From Psychrobacter immobilis (GTDB lineage: Bacteria > Pseudomonadota > Gammaproteobacteria > Pseudomonadales > Moraxellaceae), in assembly GCF_904846225.1 (NCBI RefSeq), contig NZ_CAJGZJ010000002.1, forward strand, positions 124,001-188,000: a DNA stretch of 64,000 nucleotides, read 5' to 3'. Positions 26,423 through 35,739 of this stretch are shown here, piece by piece (the stretch's first letter is position 1; the number at the start of each line of letters is the position of its first letter). The notes beneath the pieces were generated by a model. The model was not told the DNA's origin and ran no database searches. It was given only the letters and a program-made list of their open reading frames with translations. Both the position numbers and the translations under genes were made by a program.

Positions 26423-28501
26423 TTAAACCTGATAGCGATTCATGGCATCAAGCCATGGTTGCCAGCTCGCTTTTGCTTGTAGACCATCCTCGTGATTTTC
26501 TGAGAAGCTATCCCCTTCTAGCAAATGCAGACTTACTTTATGCGGAAAGCCTTCCTTAGTAAGATTATTAATATCACTGTCTTGCTGATCGATATTCAAC
26601 ATAGTCTGCGGCTGTACATTGACACGCATCAACTCATCACGGCGAAAAACATAACACTCAACATCGCGCTCTGCGGTACTCAGTGACGCCAGCTGTTTAT
26701 TGTCCGCTTTGATACCGTCAATCGCGATAATGATATCATTCGCTGAGAGTCCAGCTTTAGCAGCCGCACTATTACGTTGTACGCGACTAATCTTGAGTCC
26801 AGCAGGCGTGTCCGTACAGCGCATGCCCCAAGGCACATGCTTATCAGCCGTCTCTTTGGTGTTGGTACGAATCTTGATACCATTGGCTCTTAGCATGGAT
26901 TCAAGAGGTAGCTCCTCAACGCCATTGACATAACGCTGCTCAAAATCTTCCCAATCCGCTATTGGCATAAACTGCCCAATGACGACGCCCATATCGGCAC
27001 TACTGATACCAATACGTTTGTTATCGTTTTGCTTGGCTTGCGCATAAAAAGCTTTGACCACATCAAATAAGCGATAGCGACCCGCACTCTTTTGTAGCAA
27101 CGTTAGATCCAAACATAACGCCACCAGCGCCCCTTTGTTATAGTAGCTGATACCAGCATTGCCTGTATTTTCATCACTGCGGTACAGCTTGATCCACGCA
27201 TCAAAACTCGACTCGGCGATGCTTTGGTGTGCGCGGCCTGGAGTTTGATAATAGCGGTTGATTTGTTCGGCCAGTAATTTGAGATAGCTTGGTTTATCAA
27301 TCACGCTGGACGCTTGCAACATAAAGTCATCGATATAAGAGGTAAAACCTTCAAACACCCAGAGCAATGGCGTATAAGCTTCACGGCGCAAATCCACTTT
27401 TAACATGACATCTGGACGTACAGTTTTGACCCACCATGAGTGAAAATACTCATGGCTACATAAGCCCAAAAAGCGCTGATAATCGGTGCTTGGTACTTTT
27501 GGTTCATGGATACTCGGTAAATCGCGGCGCGGCGTAATGAGGCTGGTCGAATTGATGTGTTCAAGACCGCCATAATCTTGACCACTGGCGAACGTCATAA
27601 AAGTATAATCGTTAAAGGACGCATCACCCAGCCAATCTAGATAAGTCTGGCAAATCTGGGTCACATCTTGCTGTAGCCTGCCCATATTGGCGCTGTGCTT
27701 CCCTGACAGATAAAACCTGTGAGATAACGTTTGATGCGCATTGTCTTGGATAATAAAATCAAACGTATCTTGTTCTGCGATTTCAAAAGGATAGTCAATA
27801 AGCTCGTGATAGCTATCTGCTTGTAACGTATAACTGTGTTTAACATTGTCGTGCTTAACATTGTCGCGTTGGGCATTGCCGCGTTTAATATTATCGTGTT
27901 GATCCTCGTCGTATTGAGCATCACTGGGCTGCTCATCAAGGCGCAAATGAGTATACGGCAGACCACACGCCAGCATCACACGACTGCCCTCTTTGTCTGC
28001 CAAGAACGCAGCGGGGACGATTAAACTTGCCTTTACTGGCATGAGTTCTTGACCGTCAATTGCCAATGCCAAGGAAGTAAAGTTACCATACAAACGCTGC
28101 TGATCGACATAAGCCGTTCGCACAGATAAATCATAACAGTAGACTTCATAATCCACGAGGATCGTCTGCCCTACTTTGGCGTTGGGAAGCTGCCAAGTGT
28201 TCTTATCTGTTTTTTGTGCTCGATAAGTCTCAGACTGTTTTTCATCATCAATGATACGATATTGCACCGCCGTAATGTTTCGAGCAAACTCACGCATCAA
28301 ATAACTGCCGGGAATCCACGCTGGCAGCCAAAGCTGGGGCGTGTCAGTCGTTGCCGTAAAGTTAATTGATACATCAACCAAATGCTCAAAAAAACGCGCG
28401 AAATCGAATCGATAGCTAATATCAGCTTTTATTTTGGTATGAGTATTCAGTGTACTAGTATCGGTTGACTGAGTATGAGAAGTATTGGCAGTTGAATTCA
28501 T
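26423..28501 (-). CDS. M61-family metallopeptidase with PDZ domain
   Basis: Glycyl-aminopeptidase-like zinc protease, 692 aa. The N-terminal beta domain (PQLWLPAWIPGSYLMREFAR) is followed by the catalytic domain: GGLEHINS near 311, zinc motif HEYFH at 350-354 and the third ligand Glu384 in WVFEGFTSYIDD. A PDZ domain follows at about 560-635 (GLKISRVQRNSAAAKAGLSA and IIAIDGIKADN). No signal peptide is seen, so it is probably cytoplasmic. Residues 193-222 are an odd insertion of five-residue repeats (DNIKR, GNAQR, DNVKH, DNVKH) encoded by a 15-bp tandem array. ATG at 28501 follows AAGGA. Confidence 0.9.
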   Translation of the reverse strand: MNSTANTSHTQSTDTSTLNTHTKIKADISYRFDFARFFEHLVDVSINFTATTDTPQLWLPAWIPGSYLMREFARNITAVQYRIIDDEKQSETYRAQKTDKNTWQLPNAKVGQTILVDYEVYCYDLSVRTAYVDQQRLYGNFTSLALAIDGQELMPVKASLIVPAAFLADKEGSRVMLACGLPYTHLRLDEQPSDAQYDEDQHDNIKRGNAQRDNVKHDNVKHSYTLQADSYHELIDYPFEIAEQDTFDFIIQDNAHQTLSHRFYLSGKHSANMGRLQQDVTQICQTYLDWLGDASFNDYTFMTFASGQDYGGLEHINSTSLITPRRDLPSIHEPKVPSTDYQRFLGLCSHEYFHSWWVKTVRPDVMLKVDLRREAYTPLLWVFEGFTSYIDDFMLQASSVIDKPSYLKLLAEQINRYYQTPGRAHQSIAESSFDAWIKLYRSDENTGNAGISYYNKGALVALCLDLTLLQKSAGRYRLFDVVKAFYAQAKQNDNKRIGISSADMGVVIGQFMPIADWEDFEQRYVNGVEELPLESMLRANGIKIRTNTKETADKHVPWGMRCTDTPAGLKISRVQRNSAAAKAGLSANDIIIAIDGIKADNKQLASLSTAERDVECYVFRRDELMRVNVQPQTMLNIDQQDSDINNLTKEGFPHKVSLHLLEGDSFSENHEDGLQAKASWQPWLDAMNRYQV
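27836..27925. repeat. Tandem array inside M61 gene, 6 x 15 bp
   Basis: Successive 15-bp units on the plus strand: GTGTTTAACATTGTC, GTGCTTAACATTGTC, GCGTTGGGCATTGCC, GCGTTTAATATTATC, GTGTTGATCCTCGTC, GTATTGAGCATCACT. Being a multiple of three, each unit adds exactly five residues to the encoded peptidase (30 residues in all). Confidence 0.8.
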
Positions 28502-28830
28502 GTTTTTTTATCCTTGTTTTATTGTTATGGTAAAAGTCTTGGCGCAAAAACGCAACGGACAAACCGTGAATACGTAATAGTCACTACTAAAACACAGAAA
28601 ACAGCGTTTTTTTTATAAAATATGCCATTTATTAGTATTAAATGGCATTTTTTATTGTTTTCACCTTGAAAGTTATATAACCCATCTCAATTAAAGACGC
28701 TAACTGCTAAAGTTACTTTAATAAACTGATGATAATTGACTAATGACGCGCCTATTTGGCTTGCCAATTGGATTTTTTAGGTTTATTGCAACGTATTTAA
28801 TTTTTTACATAGATATATTTAGGATAACTT
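28502..28830. other. 329-bp divergent intergenic region (M61 / slyD)
   Basis: Contains an orphan hairpin at 28622-28648 (ATGCCATTTA / TAAATGGCAT) followed by T6, terminator-like on the plus strand although no plus gene lies directly upstream. Otherwise it holds the two divergent promoters. Confidence 0.5.
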
Positions 28831-29316
28831 ATGACTACTATCGCAAAAGACACAGCCGTCACATTCAATTACACACTAAAAGACGACGAAGGCAACATTC
28901 TTGACCAATCACCAGAAGGTCAACCACTTGCTTATTTGCATGGCCATAGCAATATCATTCCAGGCCTAGAGCAACAGTTAGAAGGCAAATCTGCTGGCGA
29001 AAAAGTCAACGCAGTTGTAGAGCCTGCTGACGGTTACGGCGAATACCAAGAGCAAGCGGTACAACATGTGCCACGTGATAACTTCCAAGGTGTTGATGAT
29101 ATCCAGCCTGGTATGCAATTTCAGTCAGAAGCTGGCGGCCAAGTAATGCTGGTTACTGTTACTGATGTAAATGATGATGAAGTGATTGTTGATGCAAACC
29201 ATCCATTAGCTGGTAAGCGTCTAACATTTGATGTTGAGATTCAAGAAGTACGTGCAGCCACTGAAGACGAACTCAACCATGGCCACGTACATGGTGCTGG
29301 TGGCGTTGAGCACTAA
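28831..29316 (+). CDS. slyD: FKBP-type peptidyl-prolyl isomerase, SlyD-like
   Basis: Cytoplasmic proline isomerase and chaperone, 161 aa. The FKBP half-domain (VTFNYTLKDDEGNILDQSPE, then LAYLHGHSNIIPGLEQQLEG) is interrupted by the IF chaperone insertion (YGEYQEQAVQHVPRDNFQG to about residue 127) and resumes in HPLAGKRLTFDVEIQEVR. The C-terminal tail is short but still His-rich (NHGHVHGAGGVEH), a reduced form of the nickel-binding tail of E. coli SlyD. ATG at 28831 follows AGGATAACTT. Single gene with tandem hairpins downstream. Confidence 0.92.
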   Translation: MTTIAKDTAVTFNYTLKDDEGNILDQSPEGQPLAYLHGHSNIIPGLEQQLEGKSAGEKVNAVVEPADGYGEYQEQAVQHVPRDNFQGVDDIQPGMQFQSEAGGQVMLVTVTDVNDDEVIVDANHPLAGKRLTFDVEIQEVRAATEDELNHGHVHGAGGVEH

Positions 29317-29341
29317 TCTCTTTTAGAGCTCAATGAGAAAG

Positions 29342-29381
29342 GTTTAGACGATACGTTGATGATTGAGCGTATCGTTTAAAC
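29342..29381 (+). other. Long hairpin downstream of slyD
   Basis: GTTTAGACGATACG and CGTATCGTTTAAAC pair over 14 bp with one mismatch. It has no T-run and directly precedes the true terminator; it could block 3' exonucleases. Confidence 0.6.
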
Positions 29382-29382
29382 T

Positions 29383-29418
29383 AAAAAGGTCAGTGGCTTT
29401 GTCTACTGACCTTTTTTT
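29383..29418 (+). terminator. Rho-independent terminator of slyD
   Basis: AAAAAGGTCAGT, loop, ACTGACCTTTTTTT; 67 bp after the slyD stop and immediately after the preceding hairpin. Confidence 0.88.
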
Positions 29419-29480
29419 GTGATTATCATTTATAAATTCTTTAAAAAATTACGATGTGCAATTTCTATCGATCACGCTGC

Positions 29481-29543
29481 TATAGTCAGTGAAAAGTAAT
29501 GTCGATACATCACGCACTGCTGCTATCAATAACGCTTCTATAG
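29481..29543. repeat. Truncated copy of the TATAGTC MITE-like family
   Basis: Left end TATAGTCAGTGAAAAGTAAT then GTCGATACATCACGCACTGC, closest to the copy at 50032; the right end is missing or reduced to TCTATAGA. Confidence 0.55.
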
Positions 29544-29550
29544 ACGTAAC

Positions 29551-29584
29551 AAAGCCGCACAACGACAAGCGTTATGCGGCTTTT
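29551..29584. terminator. Terminator-like hairpin
   Basis: AAAGCCGCACAACG / GCGTTATGCGGCTTT pair with one mismatch and are followed by TTATT on the plus strand. No plus gene lies between it and the slyD terminator; it may be carried by the neighbouring repeat. Confidence 0.5.
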
Positions 29585-29867
29585 ATTACCAACCATCCAT
29601 GTTAACGTTATATGATACCTAATCCCGAGATATCTTATAACTGACAGGCATCCAGCCTTATTATCCTTAATTTCGTAAACCATCTATCCCTGATGCGACC
29701 TTTAAGATACCAATCCCTAGTATCATGAACCTTTTCGTTCAATCGTGCCGTGCATTTATAATCGCAGATTGACGCTTAGTTAGTAAGAGGTTTAAGCGTC
29801 AATTGATGTAAGCATATGCTTACACGCACTTTACAAAATATATTTTTTGATTTACAGCGTTCATTTT

Positions 29868-32081
29868 TTAGAGCTTTTCTTTTGGACTGAGCAAAACCTC
29901 AGGCTCAGCGCTAAGCATGATGTAAGCTGCTTCATTGATGAAAGCTTCGTCTTCAGGTAACTCTGTACGCTCAGCAGCTTTCATGCGACTACGCTCTTCA
30001 AACTTTGCATCCATCGCGGCTTGATAAGTATTCCAGTTCGAATATGGGCTCTCACCAGTGGCGATGAGACGTCTGTTTTCAGCTTCCAATGAACGCTTTT
30101 CAATCAATTGCATCTTGGCACGACGACTATTGATATCGAGAGGGATAGCTTTTTTCTCATCATCCATATCACGAATATCATTTAGCGCTGATAAATAAGT
30201 AAACTGTGGATTTTGCTCTTGACGAATTTTGGACTGCTGATTAAGTGTCGCTAGCGTATTGGCACTAAACTTCCCTTCAGGCTTATAGGGTGCGGTTTTG
30301 ATAGTGTCCCACGGTAAGGCATTTTTCTGCGCGCGCTCACCAAAGGTTGCGTCATCATAGATATTAACCAATTCTACATCAGGTACGACCCCTTTATTCT
30401 GCGTACTACCACCAGTGATACGGTAGAATTTACGCTGAGTCAATGTGGCAGAACCCAAAGCCAAATTATCCAGCTGAATCTGTGCAGAACCTTTACCAGT
30501 TGTCGTACTACCCACCACTACTCCACGTCCATAATCTTGGATAGCGGCTGCAAATATCTCACTCGCTGAGGCAGAGGCTAAGTTGGTGATGACCGATAAT
30601 TTGCCACTATAAAGTTGCTCACCGCCATCGTCATCACGGTAGACTTGGATATTACCGCGATTGTCACGGATTTGTACCATTGGTCCACTCTTAATGAAGA
30701 ATCCGAGCATTTTGGCAACTTCATCTAGCGAGCCACCAGGATTATTACGTAGATCAACCACTAAACCATCGATATTTTCTTTATTCAATTCTTTTAACGC
30801 TTTTTCGGTATCGATGCTCACGCTGCGATAATCTTCTCCATTGCGGCGTGCACGGTAGTTCAAATAAAAGCTTGGTATTTCAAGAACACCAATACGTTTT
30901 GGTGTTTTATCAATATTGGGTCGCTGTATTTCTACGACGCGATGGGTGACACCCGACTCTTCTTGTTGAATAATATCACGCACCACTGTCACGTTACGGG
31001 CGCTGGCGTCCGGTGCATTAGGCTGACGCACTTTAATCGTCACCGATGTGCCGCGTTTACCGCGAATCAAACTGACAATCTCACGCGTTGACCAACCGAC
31101 CACATCGGTCATGTTTTCACCATCTTTTGCGATACCAATAATCAAATCATTGGGCTTAATCTGCCCAGATTTCGCAGCTGGACCACCATCCACTAAGGTA
31201 ACGATTCGGGTATAATCTGGATTTTTACGATCAGGACGAATAGAAACGCCAATGCCTTCTAATTGTAAGCTGGACTGGATTTGTAACTCATTGGCTTGCA
31301 CTGGCGCGTAATAATTACTGTGCGGATCATAAGTCAGCATCGCCGTATTTAAGATAGTTTCCATGATCTCATCATTGGTGAGACGCTTAAACTGCTCTTG
31401 CTGCCGTGATAAACGATTTTGTAAAATCTGACTTGGCGTGCGCTGATCATTACGAACCAAATCCTGCCCACGAGTGATGTCTGGGTTGCTTAAAAATACT
31501 TTTTCTTTGGCTTTCTCGTCTTCTTGACCCAAGGTAATACTCATCAACTGAAATTTCAGCTGACGTGCCCAATAATCACGCTGCTCTTTTTGGGTTTTAA
31601 AATGGCTGAGTTTTTCACGGTCGAGCACGATGGTATCTTTACTGGTCAAATCGAGCTTCGTTTTTAGCATTTTACTCGCCATAATAAAGTACTCATTTGA
31701 ACGTTTGCGATAACGCTCAAAAACGTCTACCCCTGCAGACAAGTCACCACGCTTCAATCGAGCACCGAATTCATCAGCGTATTTTTTCTTAAACTCATCG
31801 ACATCAGACTGCAAAAATAAGGTATGGTTTGGATCAAGGCTATCAATATACATAGACAGAATCTCGCCACCCGTTTTACTGTCTAACGGTTGATTGAGAT
31901 AGTGGCTACGATCCAGCAAGGCTGCTACTTGACGCGTGGTGACTTTTTGTTCAGGTGTCTGTACAAAGCCTTCGGTATTGGTTTCGGCTACGGCGGTGCC
32001 ATAGCTTTGGGTGAGAATAATACCGGCGATGCCCACTGACGCTGCACTGAGTAACCACTGTGCTGGTTGTTTTTTCATCAT
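29868..32081 (-). CDS. prc: Carboxy-terminal processing (tail-specific) protease, S41A
   Basis: Periplasmic serine protease that trims or degrades proteins from their C-termini, in E. coli acting on PBP3 and MepS. The 737-aa protein has an N-terminal signal (AQWLLSAASVGIAGIILTQS), a PDZ domain at about 268-352 (LEGIGVSIRP, DGGPAAKSGQIKPNDLIIGI) and a catalytic domain with Ser507 (LASASASEIF) and Lys530 (STTTGKGSAQ). VVDLRNNPGGSLDE precedes the catalytic serine. The C-terminal Prc-specific helical region is present. ATG at 32081 follows AGGTATAT. Confidence 0.95.
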   Translation of the reverse strand: MMKKQPAQWLLSAASVGIAGIILTQSYGTAVAETNTEGFVQTPEQKVTTRQVAALLDRSHYLNQPLDSKTGGEILSMYIDSLDPNHTLFLQSDVDEFKKKYADEFGARLKRGDLSAGVDVFERYRKRSNEYFIMASKMLKTKLDLTSKDTIVLDREKLSHFKTQKEQRDYWARQLKFQLMSITLGQEDEKAKEKVFLSNPDITRGQDLVRNDQRTPSQILQNRLSRQQEQFKRLTNDEIMETILNTAMLTYDPHSNYYAPVQANELQIQSSLQLEGIGVSIRPDRKNPDYTRIVTLVDGGPAAKSGQIKPNDLIIGIAKDGENMTDVVGWSTREIVSLIRGKRGTSVTIKVRQPNAPDASARNVTVVRDIIQQEESGVTHRVVEIQRPNIDKTPKRIGVLEIPSFYLNYRARRNGEDYRSVSIDTEKALKELNKENIDGLVVDLRNNPGGSLDEVAKMLGFFIKSGPMVQIRDNRGNIQVYRDDDGGEQLYSGKLSVITNLASASASEIFAAAIQDYGRGVVVGSTTTGKGSAQIQLDNLALGSATLTQRKFYRITGGSTQNKGVVPDVELVNIYDDATFGERAQKNALPWDTIKTAPYKPEGKFSANTLATLNQQSKIRQEQNPQFTYLSALNDIRDMDDEKKAIPLDINSRRAKMQLIEKRSLEAENRRLIATGESPYSNWNTYQAAMDAKFEERSRMKAAERTELPEDEAFINEAAYIMLSAEPEVLLSPKEKL

Positions 32082-32655
32082 ATATACCTAGTTATATTGA
32101 AGTTAATAATATTATTTGTGTTATCAGAATTAAAAATTATTGAGTCAGTTTTTGCCGATAAATCTTATTTTTTCTATTATTCGAGCACTTTGTTATTGAT
32201 CATTATCTACTAAATATTTATTTAAATATTTAATTAATTACAGCCTCTAAATCTTGTCGTTGACTGCTAGTATATCGCTAAAAATCAATCGATATTATCA
32301 TGGGTATAAACAGTGAACTGTCTCAAACTGTATAAACAATCTTACACCCAACGCCTGCACATACCAAACTTTCTATTATATTTATTGCACCCAGCTATCG
32401 GAATCGATTGTTGATGTTTTAATGCATCGCCGCGAATTGATTTGCACCCATTAATCTGCCACATTATACGCCATTAACAATACCTGTCATAATAAGGCTG
32501 TTTTGATAATAGGTCAGCGATGTCATTTATTATCTTCTATTTTTAAGCACCTCTATAACTTAGTATTTCTATAACTAAGTATACCTATAAATAAGTATTC
32601 TTATAACTCAGTATTTCCATAATATGACAATGTATCACATCACAAGGATTATCCT
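32082..32655. other. 574-bp divergent region between prc and nagZ
   Basis: Very AT-rich, no coding frame. The last 100 bp before nagZ hold a four-unit 16-bp tandem array (32554-32617). The divergent promoters must lie here. Confidence 0.5.
32554..32617. repeat. Tandem array, 4 x 16 bp, upstream of nagZ
   Basis: Units TATAACTTAGTATTTC, TATAACTAAGTATACC, TATAAATAAGTATTCT, TATAACTCAGTATTTC without spacers; ends 38 bp before the nagZ ATG. Each unit contains a TATAA-like segment. Confidence 0.85.
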
Positions 32656-33738
32656 ATGTACGGCGTTTTAATGATTGATATCGACAGTACCACACTGACG
32701 GCTGAAGATATTGGCTTAATCAAACAAGCACAAATTGGTGGCGTGATATTGTTTGCACGTAACGTCGCCGATGCCGCGCAAGTACGAGCATTGTGTGATG
32801 AGATACGCTACCACAATCCTGATATATTAATCGGAGTCGATCAAGAAGGTGGCCGCGTCGCACGACTACGCAAAGGCTTTACGCCGTTACCTGCGATGGG
32901 CCGGCTCGGTGATTTATTCAACCAAGAACCAAACCGTGCGCTCAATTGTGCTTATGACTGTGGTTATCTGATGGCAGCAGAAGTACTGGCGGTGGGTATT
33001 GATTTGAGCTTTGCGCCCGTGCTCGATAGAGACGGCATCAGCCAAGTCATCGGTGATCGCAGCTTTCATCATGAGACGCAAACTATCACCGCTTTAGCAA
33101 CCCAGTTTATGCGCGGTATGAAAGCGGCTGGCATGGCGACCACTGGCAAACACTTCCCTGGTCACGGAGCTATCGCGCCTGATTCACATGTGTCAGAAGC
33201 CATCGATACACGCAGCTTAGATGAAATCATCAATAGCGACATGCAGCCATTTGCACAAACACTACCATGGTTAGATGCCCTCATGCCCGCGCACGTGATT
33301 TTTTCGCAAGTAGATAACAAGCCAGCAGGGTTCTCCAAAATTTGGCTAAAAGATATCATTCGTGATCAGCTTAAGTTTGATGGCGTCCTCTTCTCTGATG
33401 ACTTATCGATGGCAGGAGCAGAAGCGGCAGGCGATATCAGCGCTCGCGTGAAAGCTGCTATTAAAGCTGGTTGTGATATTGCGCTGGTCTGTAATGATCG
33501 AGTTTCGGCTCATGAAGCGGCAGAGGCGGCACAGGATTTGCCTTATCCCAATCAAAAACGTATTAAAACGATGTGTGGCGATATTCCTATTTGGCAAGGC
33601 GATCTTGAGTCTACTTGCCAGCAGTTTGACTATTGGCAGCAAGCCAAACAAAACGTCACGCAGACTTTCTTTAATACGCCATTAGAGAACTCCTCTGGAG
33701 ATGCTACTGCTTTAAAAGATCCTACTATTTATAAATAA
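32656..33738 (+). CDS. nagZ: Beta-N-acetylhexosaminidase
   Basis: Family 3 glycosidase that removes N-acetylglucosamine from anhydro-muropeptides during cytoplasmic cell-wall recycling. The 360 aa show the (beta/alpha)8 barrel with GVDQEGGRVARLR near 60-72, the substrate loop KHFPGHG (165-171), the acid/base His178 in DSHVSEA, and the nucleophile Asp248 in FSDDLSMAGA. Single-domain form as in Gram-negatives; no signal peptide. ATG at 32656 follows AAGGATTATCCT. Monocistronic; a TATAGTC-family repeat and a terminator follow. Confidence 0.96.
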   Translation: MYGVLMIDIDSTTLTAEDIGLIKQAQIGGVILFARNVADAAQVRALCDEIRYHNPDILIGVDQEGGRVARLRKGFTPLPAMGRLGDLFNQEPNRALNCAYDCGYLMAAEVLAVGIDLSFAPVLDRDGISQVIGDRSFHHETQTITALATQFMRGMKAAGMATTGKHFPGHGAIAPDSHVSEAIDTRSLDEIINSDMQPFAQTLPWLDALMPAHVIFSQVDNKPAGFSKIWLKDIIRDQLKFDGVLFSDDLSMAGAEAAGDISARVKAAIKAGCDIALVCNDRVSAHEAAEAAQDLPYPNQKRIKTMCGDIPIWQGDLESTCQQFDYWQQAKQNVTQTFFNTPLENSSGDATALKDPTIYK

Positions 33739-33753
33739 ATAATGAATGCAAAA

Positions 33754-33914
33754 TATAGTCAATTCTAAATAAAGTAAGGTCAAATATTATTGAGTATAAA
33801 TATTACCACACGCTACTGGTATAAATTTTACTTGCTTGCTGTGCCTGCGCAGACAGAGGCGGCGCAAAACCTATCCCAGTAGCATTGTGCTTGTTTTACA
33901 GTGAATCGACTATA
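33754..33914. repeat. MITE-like TATAGTC element (161 bp)
   Basis: Left end TATAGTCAATTCTAAATAAA; right end, read inward, TATAGTCGATTCACTGTAAA. The interior contains GCTACTGGTATAAATTTTAC and the variable core GCTTGCTGTGCCTGCGCAGA with CAGAGGC. It starts 16 bp after the nagZ stop. Confidence 0.75.
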
Positions 33915-34012
33915 CAAGGATTACGCAAAAAAGTATTCTGCTGGTATCTGCTTTTAAATTGAATCAATCATATCTATAAAATCCAGCTCATCACATATCG
34001 TTTTACCAAAAT

Positions 34013-34045
34013 AAAAACCGCTCCTTTATAAGAAGCGGTTTTTTT
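34013..34045. terminator. Bidirectional rho-independent terminator
   Basis: AAAAACCGCTTC-type arms (AAAAACCGCT and AGCGGTTTTTTT) lie between convergent nagZ and the OmpA-domain gene; usable on both strands. Confidence 0.85.
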
Positions 34046-34104
34046 AGTCATTGATAATCATCTGCTCATTTTGAATAAGCGAGAACTAGACAAGCGATAA
34101 AATA

Positions 34105-35739
34105 TTATTTCGCTGGATCTAACGCAGTACCTTGAGTGGCATCATCACCATCTGGCAATAAGTCATCATTATCGCTGTCTAATGGGTTTAGATCTGGATT
34201 AAGCGCATCATTACTGATTGCCATGCCATCATTTGCTGCATTAGGTTCAACATTTACCACCGTCGATCCACCATTACCCATTGTCGCTTCCTCATAGACC
34301 ACAAACTCAATACGGCGGTTGCGGAAGCGACCTTGTTCAGTAGAGTTATCAGCGATAGGATCGGTCTCACCCATGCCTTTGGTGACCAGTTTACTGGCAT
34401 CAGCGCCTTTTGACACCATGTAATCCTTCATCGCCTGAGCACGCTCTTGTGACAGCTTCATATTATATGGGTTGCTTGCGGTATTATCAGTGTGACCGAT
34501 TATGCTTAGCGTCATATCTGGTACTTGTTTCATGATCTCAACGGCACGGTCTAAGATCGCTTTATTGGCATCAGGAATAATGTCTTCATCCACGGCAAAG
34601 TTCACTACTTGCAGATTCAACGCACGGGCAACATCACGAGGATTTGGGTTTTCGCCAAGGTTGTTCATTGCCATGTCAGCGGCGGCCAAGCTATCATCAA
34701 TTTCACTTTGCTCGTCTAATGGCCCTTCAGCTGTTACCGTCATCGCGGGTGCAGCGGCTTGTAGGTCAGCCACTAACTTATCGAGCGCGGCCGCATCTGG
34801 CGCATTGACAGTAATGTTATTGCCTTCGATGACCATGCTGGCGTTTGGTACGTTTTTGATAATAGGTAAAATAGTCGCAAGTTGGGCAGCGGCTGGCATA
34901 TCTACGGCAAAATTATCATCGACATCCGCACGGCATTTATTGGCCTCATCACCGAACGCACTGGTCAGCGCATTCATAACGGTGGTCTGTAGCGTCTCGT
35001 CACCAACGCTCATACGGCAGGCGTACAATTCATTGTTTTCACCAGTAGCGATAGTTAACGAGGCAGGCTGAATATCCGCTGCCACTGCTTGCTCACCACC
35101 TTCATTCGCTTGCTGCTCAGTTGCCATTGGCGTAGCGACAGGCTCAGGATTTTCTTGACAACCACGAAGCAGTGCCCATGCCAATGCACCTAAGATAATC
35201 AAACCAATGATAGGCAACAGTGCTTTCAGAAAGCTACCCGACTTTTCTTCTTCGCGTTGTAGAGGCGCTGTGCTAACGGTATCAGATATGCGTTCACCAG
35301 CAACAGGCGTTGCCGCGAGCATGCCAGCTGGTAAGACCGTACTGGCCCACACTGGAATATGATGCTGATAACTAGCAAGGTTGTCATTCAAGAATTGTGG
35401 TACGGGAGTCGCCCCTGCCAAGCTCTTGATTTCATGAAAAGCAAGCGGCGCTGCCATCGCGATTAAACCGCGAGCGGCTGTTTGATCAACATTATGCGTG
35501 CTGGCCAATTCACGTGCGATTTGATCACGATGCGAATCATCTGTCCAAACACGGTCATAAAACCCTTGATCATCACGAGCGATATTTTCGCTGGCGAAGC
35601 GACTATAAGTTTCTTGGTCAGCAAGACGAGCAGCAAAAACAGCGTAAAACTGCTCAAGCAAGTTCTGCTTCGCTGGGCTATGGTCATCGCCTAATACCGC
35701 AGGACTCACGGTGCGTGTCAAATGATTGATAATATCCAT
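34105..35739 (-). CDS. Membrane-anchored OmpA-family protein with BON-like domain
   Basis: A 544-aa protein with four parts. Residues 1-150 form a helical cytoplasmic-type domain shared with the next gene (LTRTVSPAVLGDD, LLEQFYAVFAARLA). One transmembrane segment lies at about 174-194 (ALLPIIGLIILGALAWALL). A BON-like repeat region follows (YACRMSVGDETLQTTVMNAL, IEGNNITVNAPDAAALDKLV). The C-terminal OmpA peptidoglycan-binding domain is at about 385-495 (LSIIGHTDNTASNPYNMKLS, RAQAMKDYMVSKGADASKL, RFRNRRIEFVVYE). The acidic tail is unstructured. The plan resembles mycobacterial ArfA (membrane anchor, BON, OmpA). SD GGAGGAAA precedes the ATG. A role tethering inner membrane to peptidoglycan is inferred. 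Confidence 0.87.
   Translation of the reverse strand: MDIINHLTRTVSPAVLGDDHSPAKQNLLEQFYAVFAARLADQETYSRFASENIARDDQGFYDRVWTDDSHRDQIARELASTHNVDQTAARGLIAMAAPLAFHEIKSLAGATPVPQFLNDNLASYQHHIPVWASTVLPAGMLAATPVAGERISDTVSTAPLQREEEKSGSFLKALLPIIGLIILGALAWALLRGCQENPEPVATPMATEQQANEGGEQAVAADIQPASLTIATGENNELYACRMSVGDETLQTTVMNALTSAFGDEANKCRADVDDNFAVDMPAAAQLATILPIIKNVPNASMVIEGNNITVNAPDAAALDKLVADLQAAAPAMTVTAEGPLDEQSEIDDSLAAADMAMNNLGENPNPRDVARALNLQVVNFAVDEDIIPDANKAILDRAVEIMKQVPDMTLSIIGHTDNTASNPYNMKLSQERAQAMKDYMVSKGADASKLVTKGMGETDPIADNSTEQGRFRNRRIEFVVYEEATMGNGGSTVVNVEPNAANDGMAISNDALNPDLNPLDSDNDDLLPDGDDATQGTALDPAK

Larger units (their letters stand above)
29419..29867. other. 449-bp region between slyD and prc
   Basis: Holds a truncated TATAGTC-family copy (29481-29543) and a hairpin (29551-29584). 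The remainder, to the prc stop, shows no gene. Confidence 0.5.

Noticed and set aside
34502-35071. 189-codon plus-strand frame antisense to the OmpA-family gene
   Set aside because: A shadow of the coding strand; the minus frame has clear domains and a good ribosome binding site.
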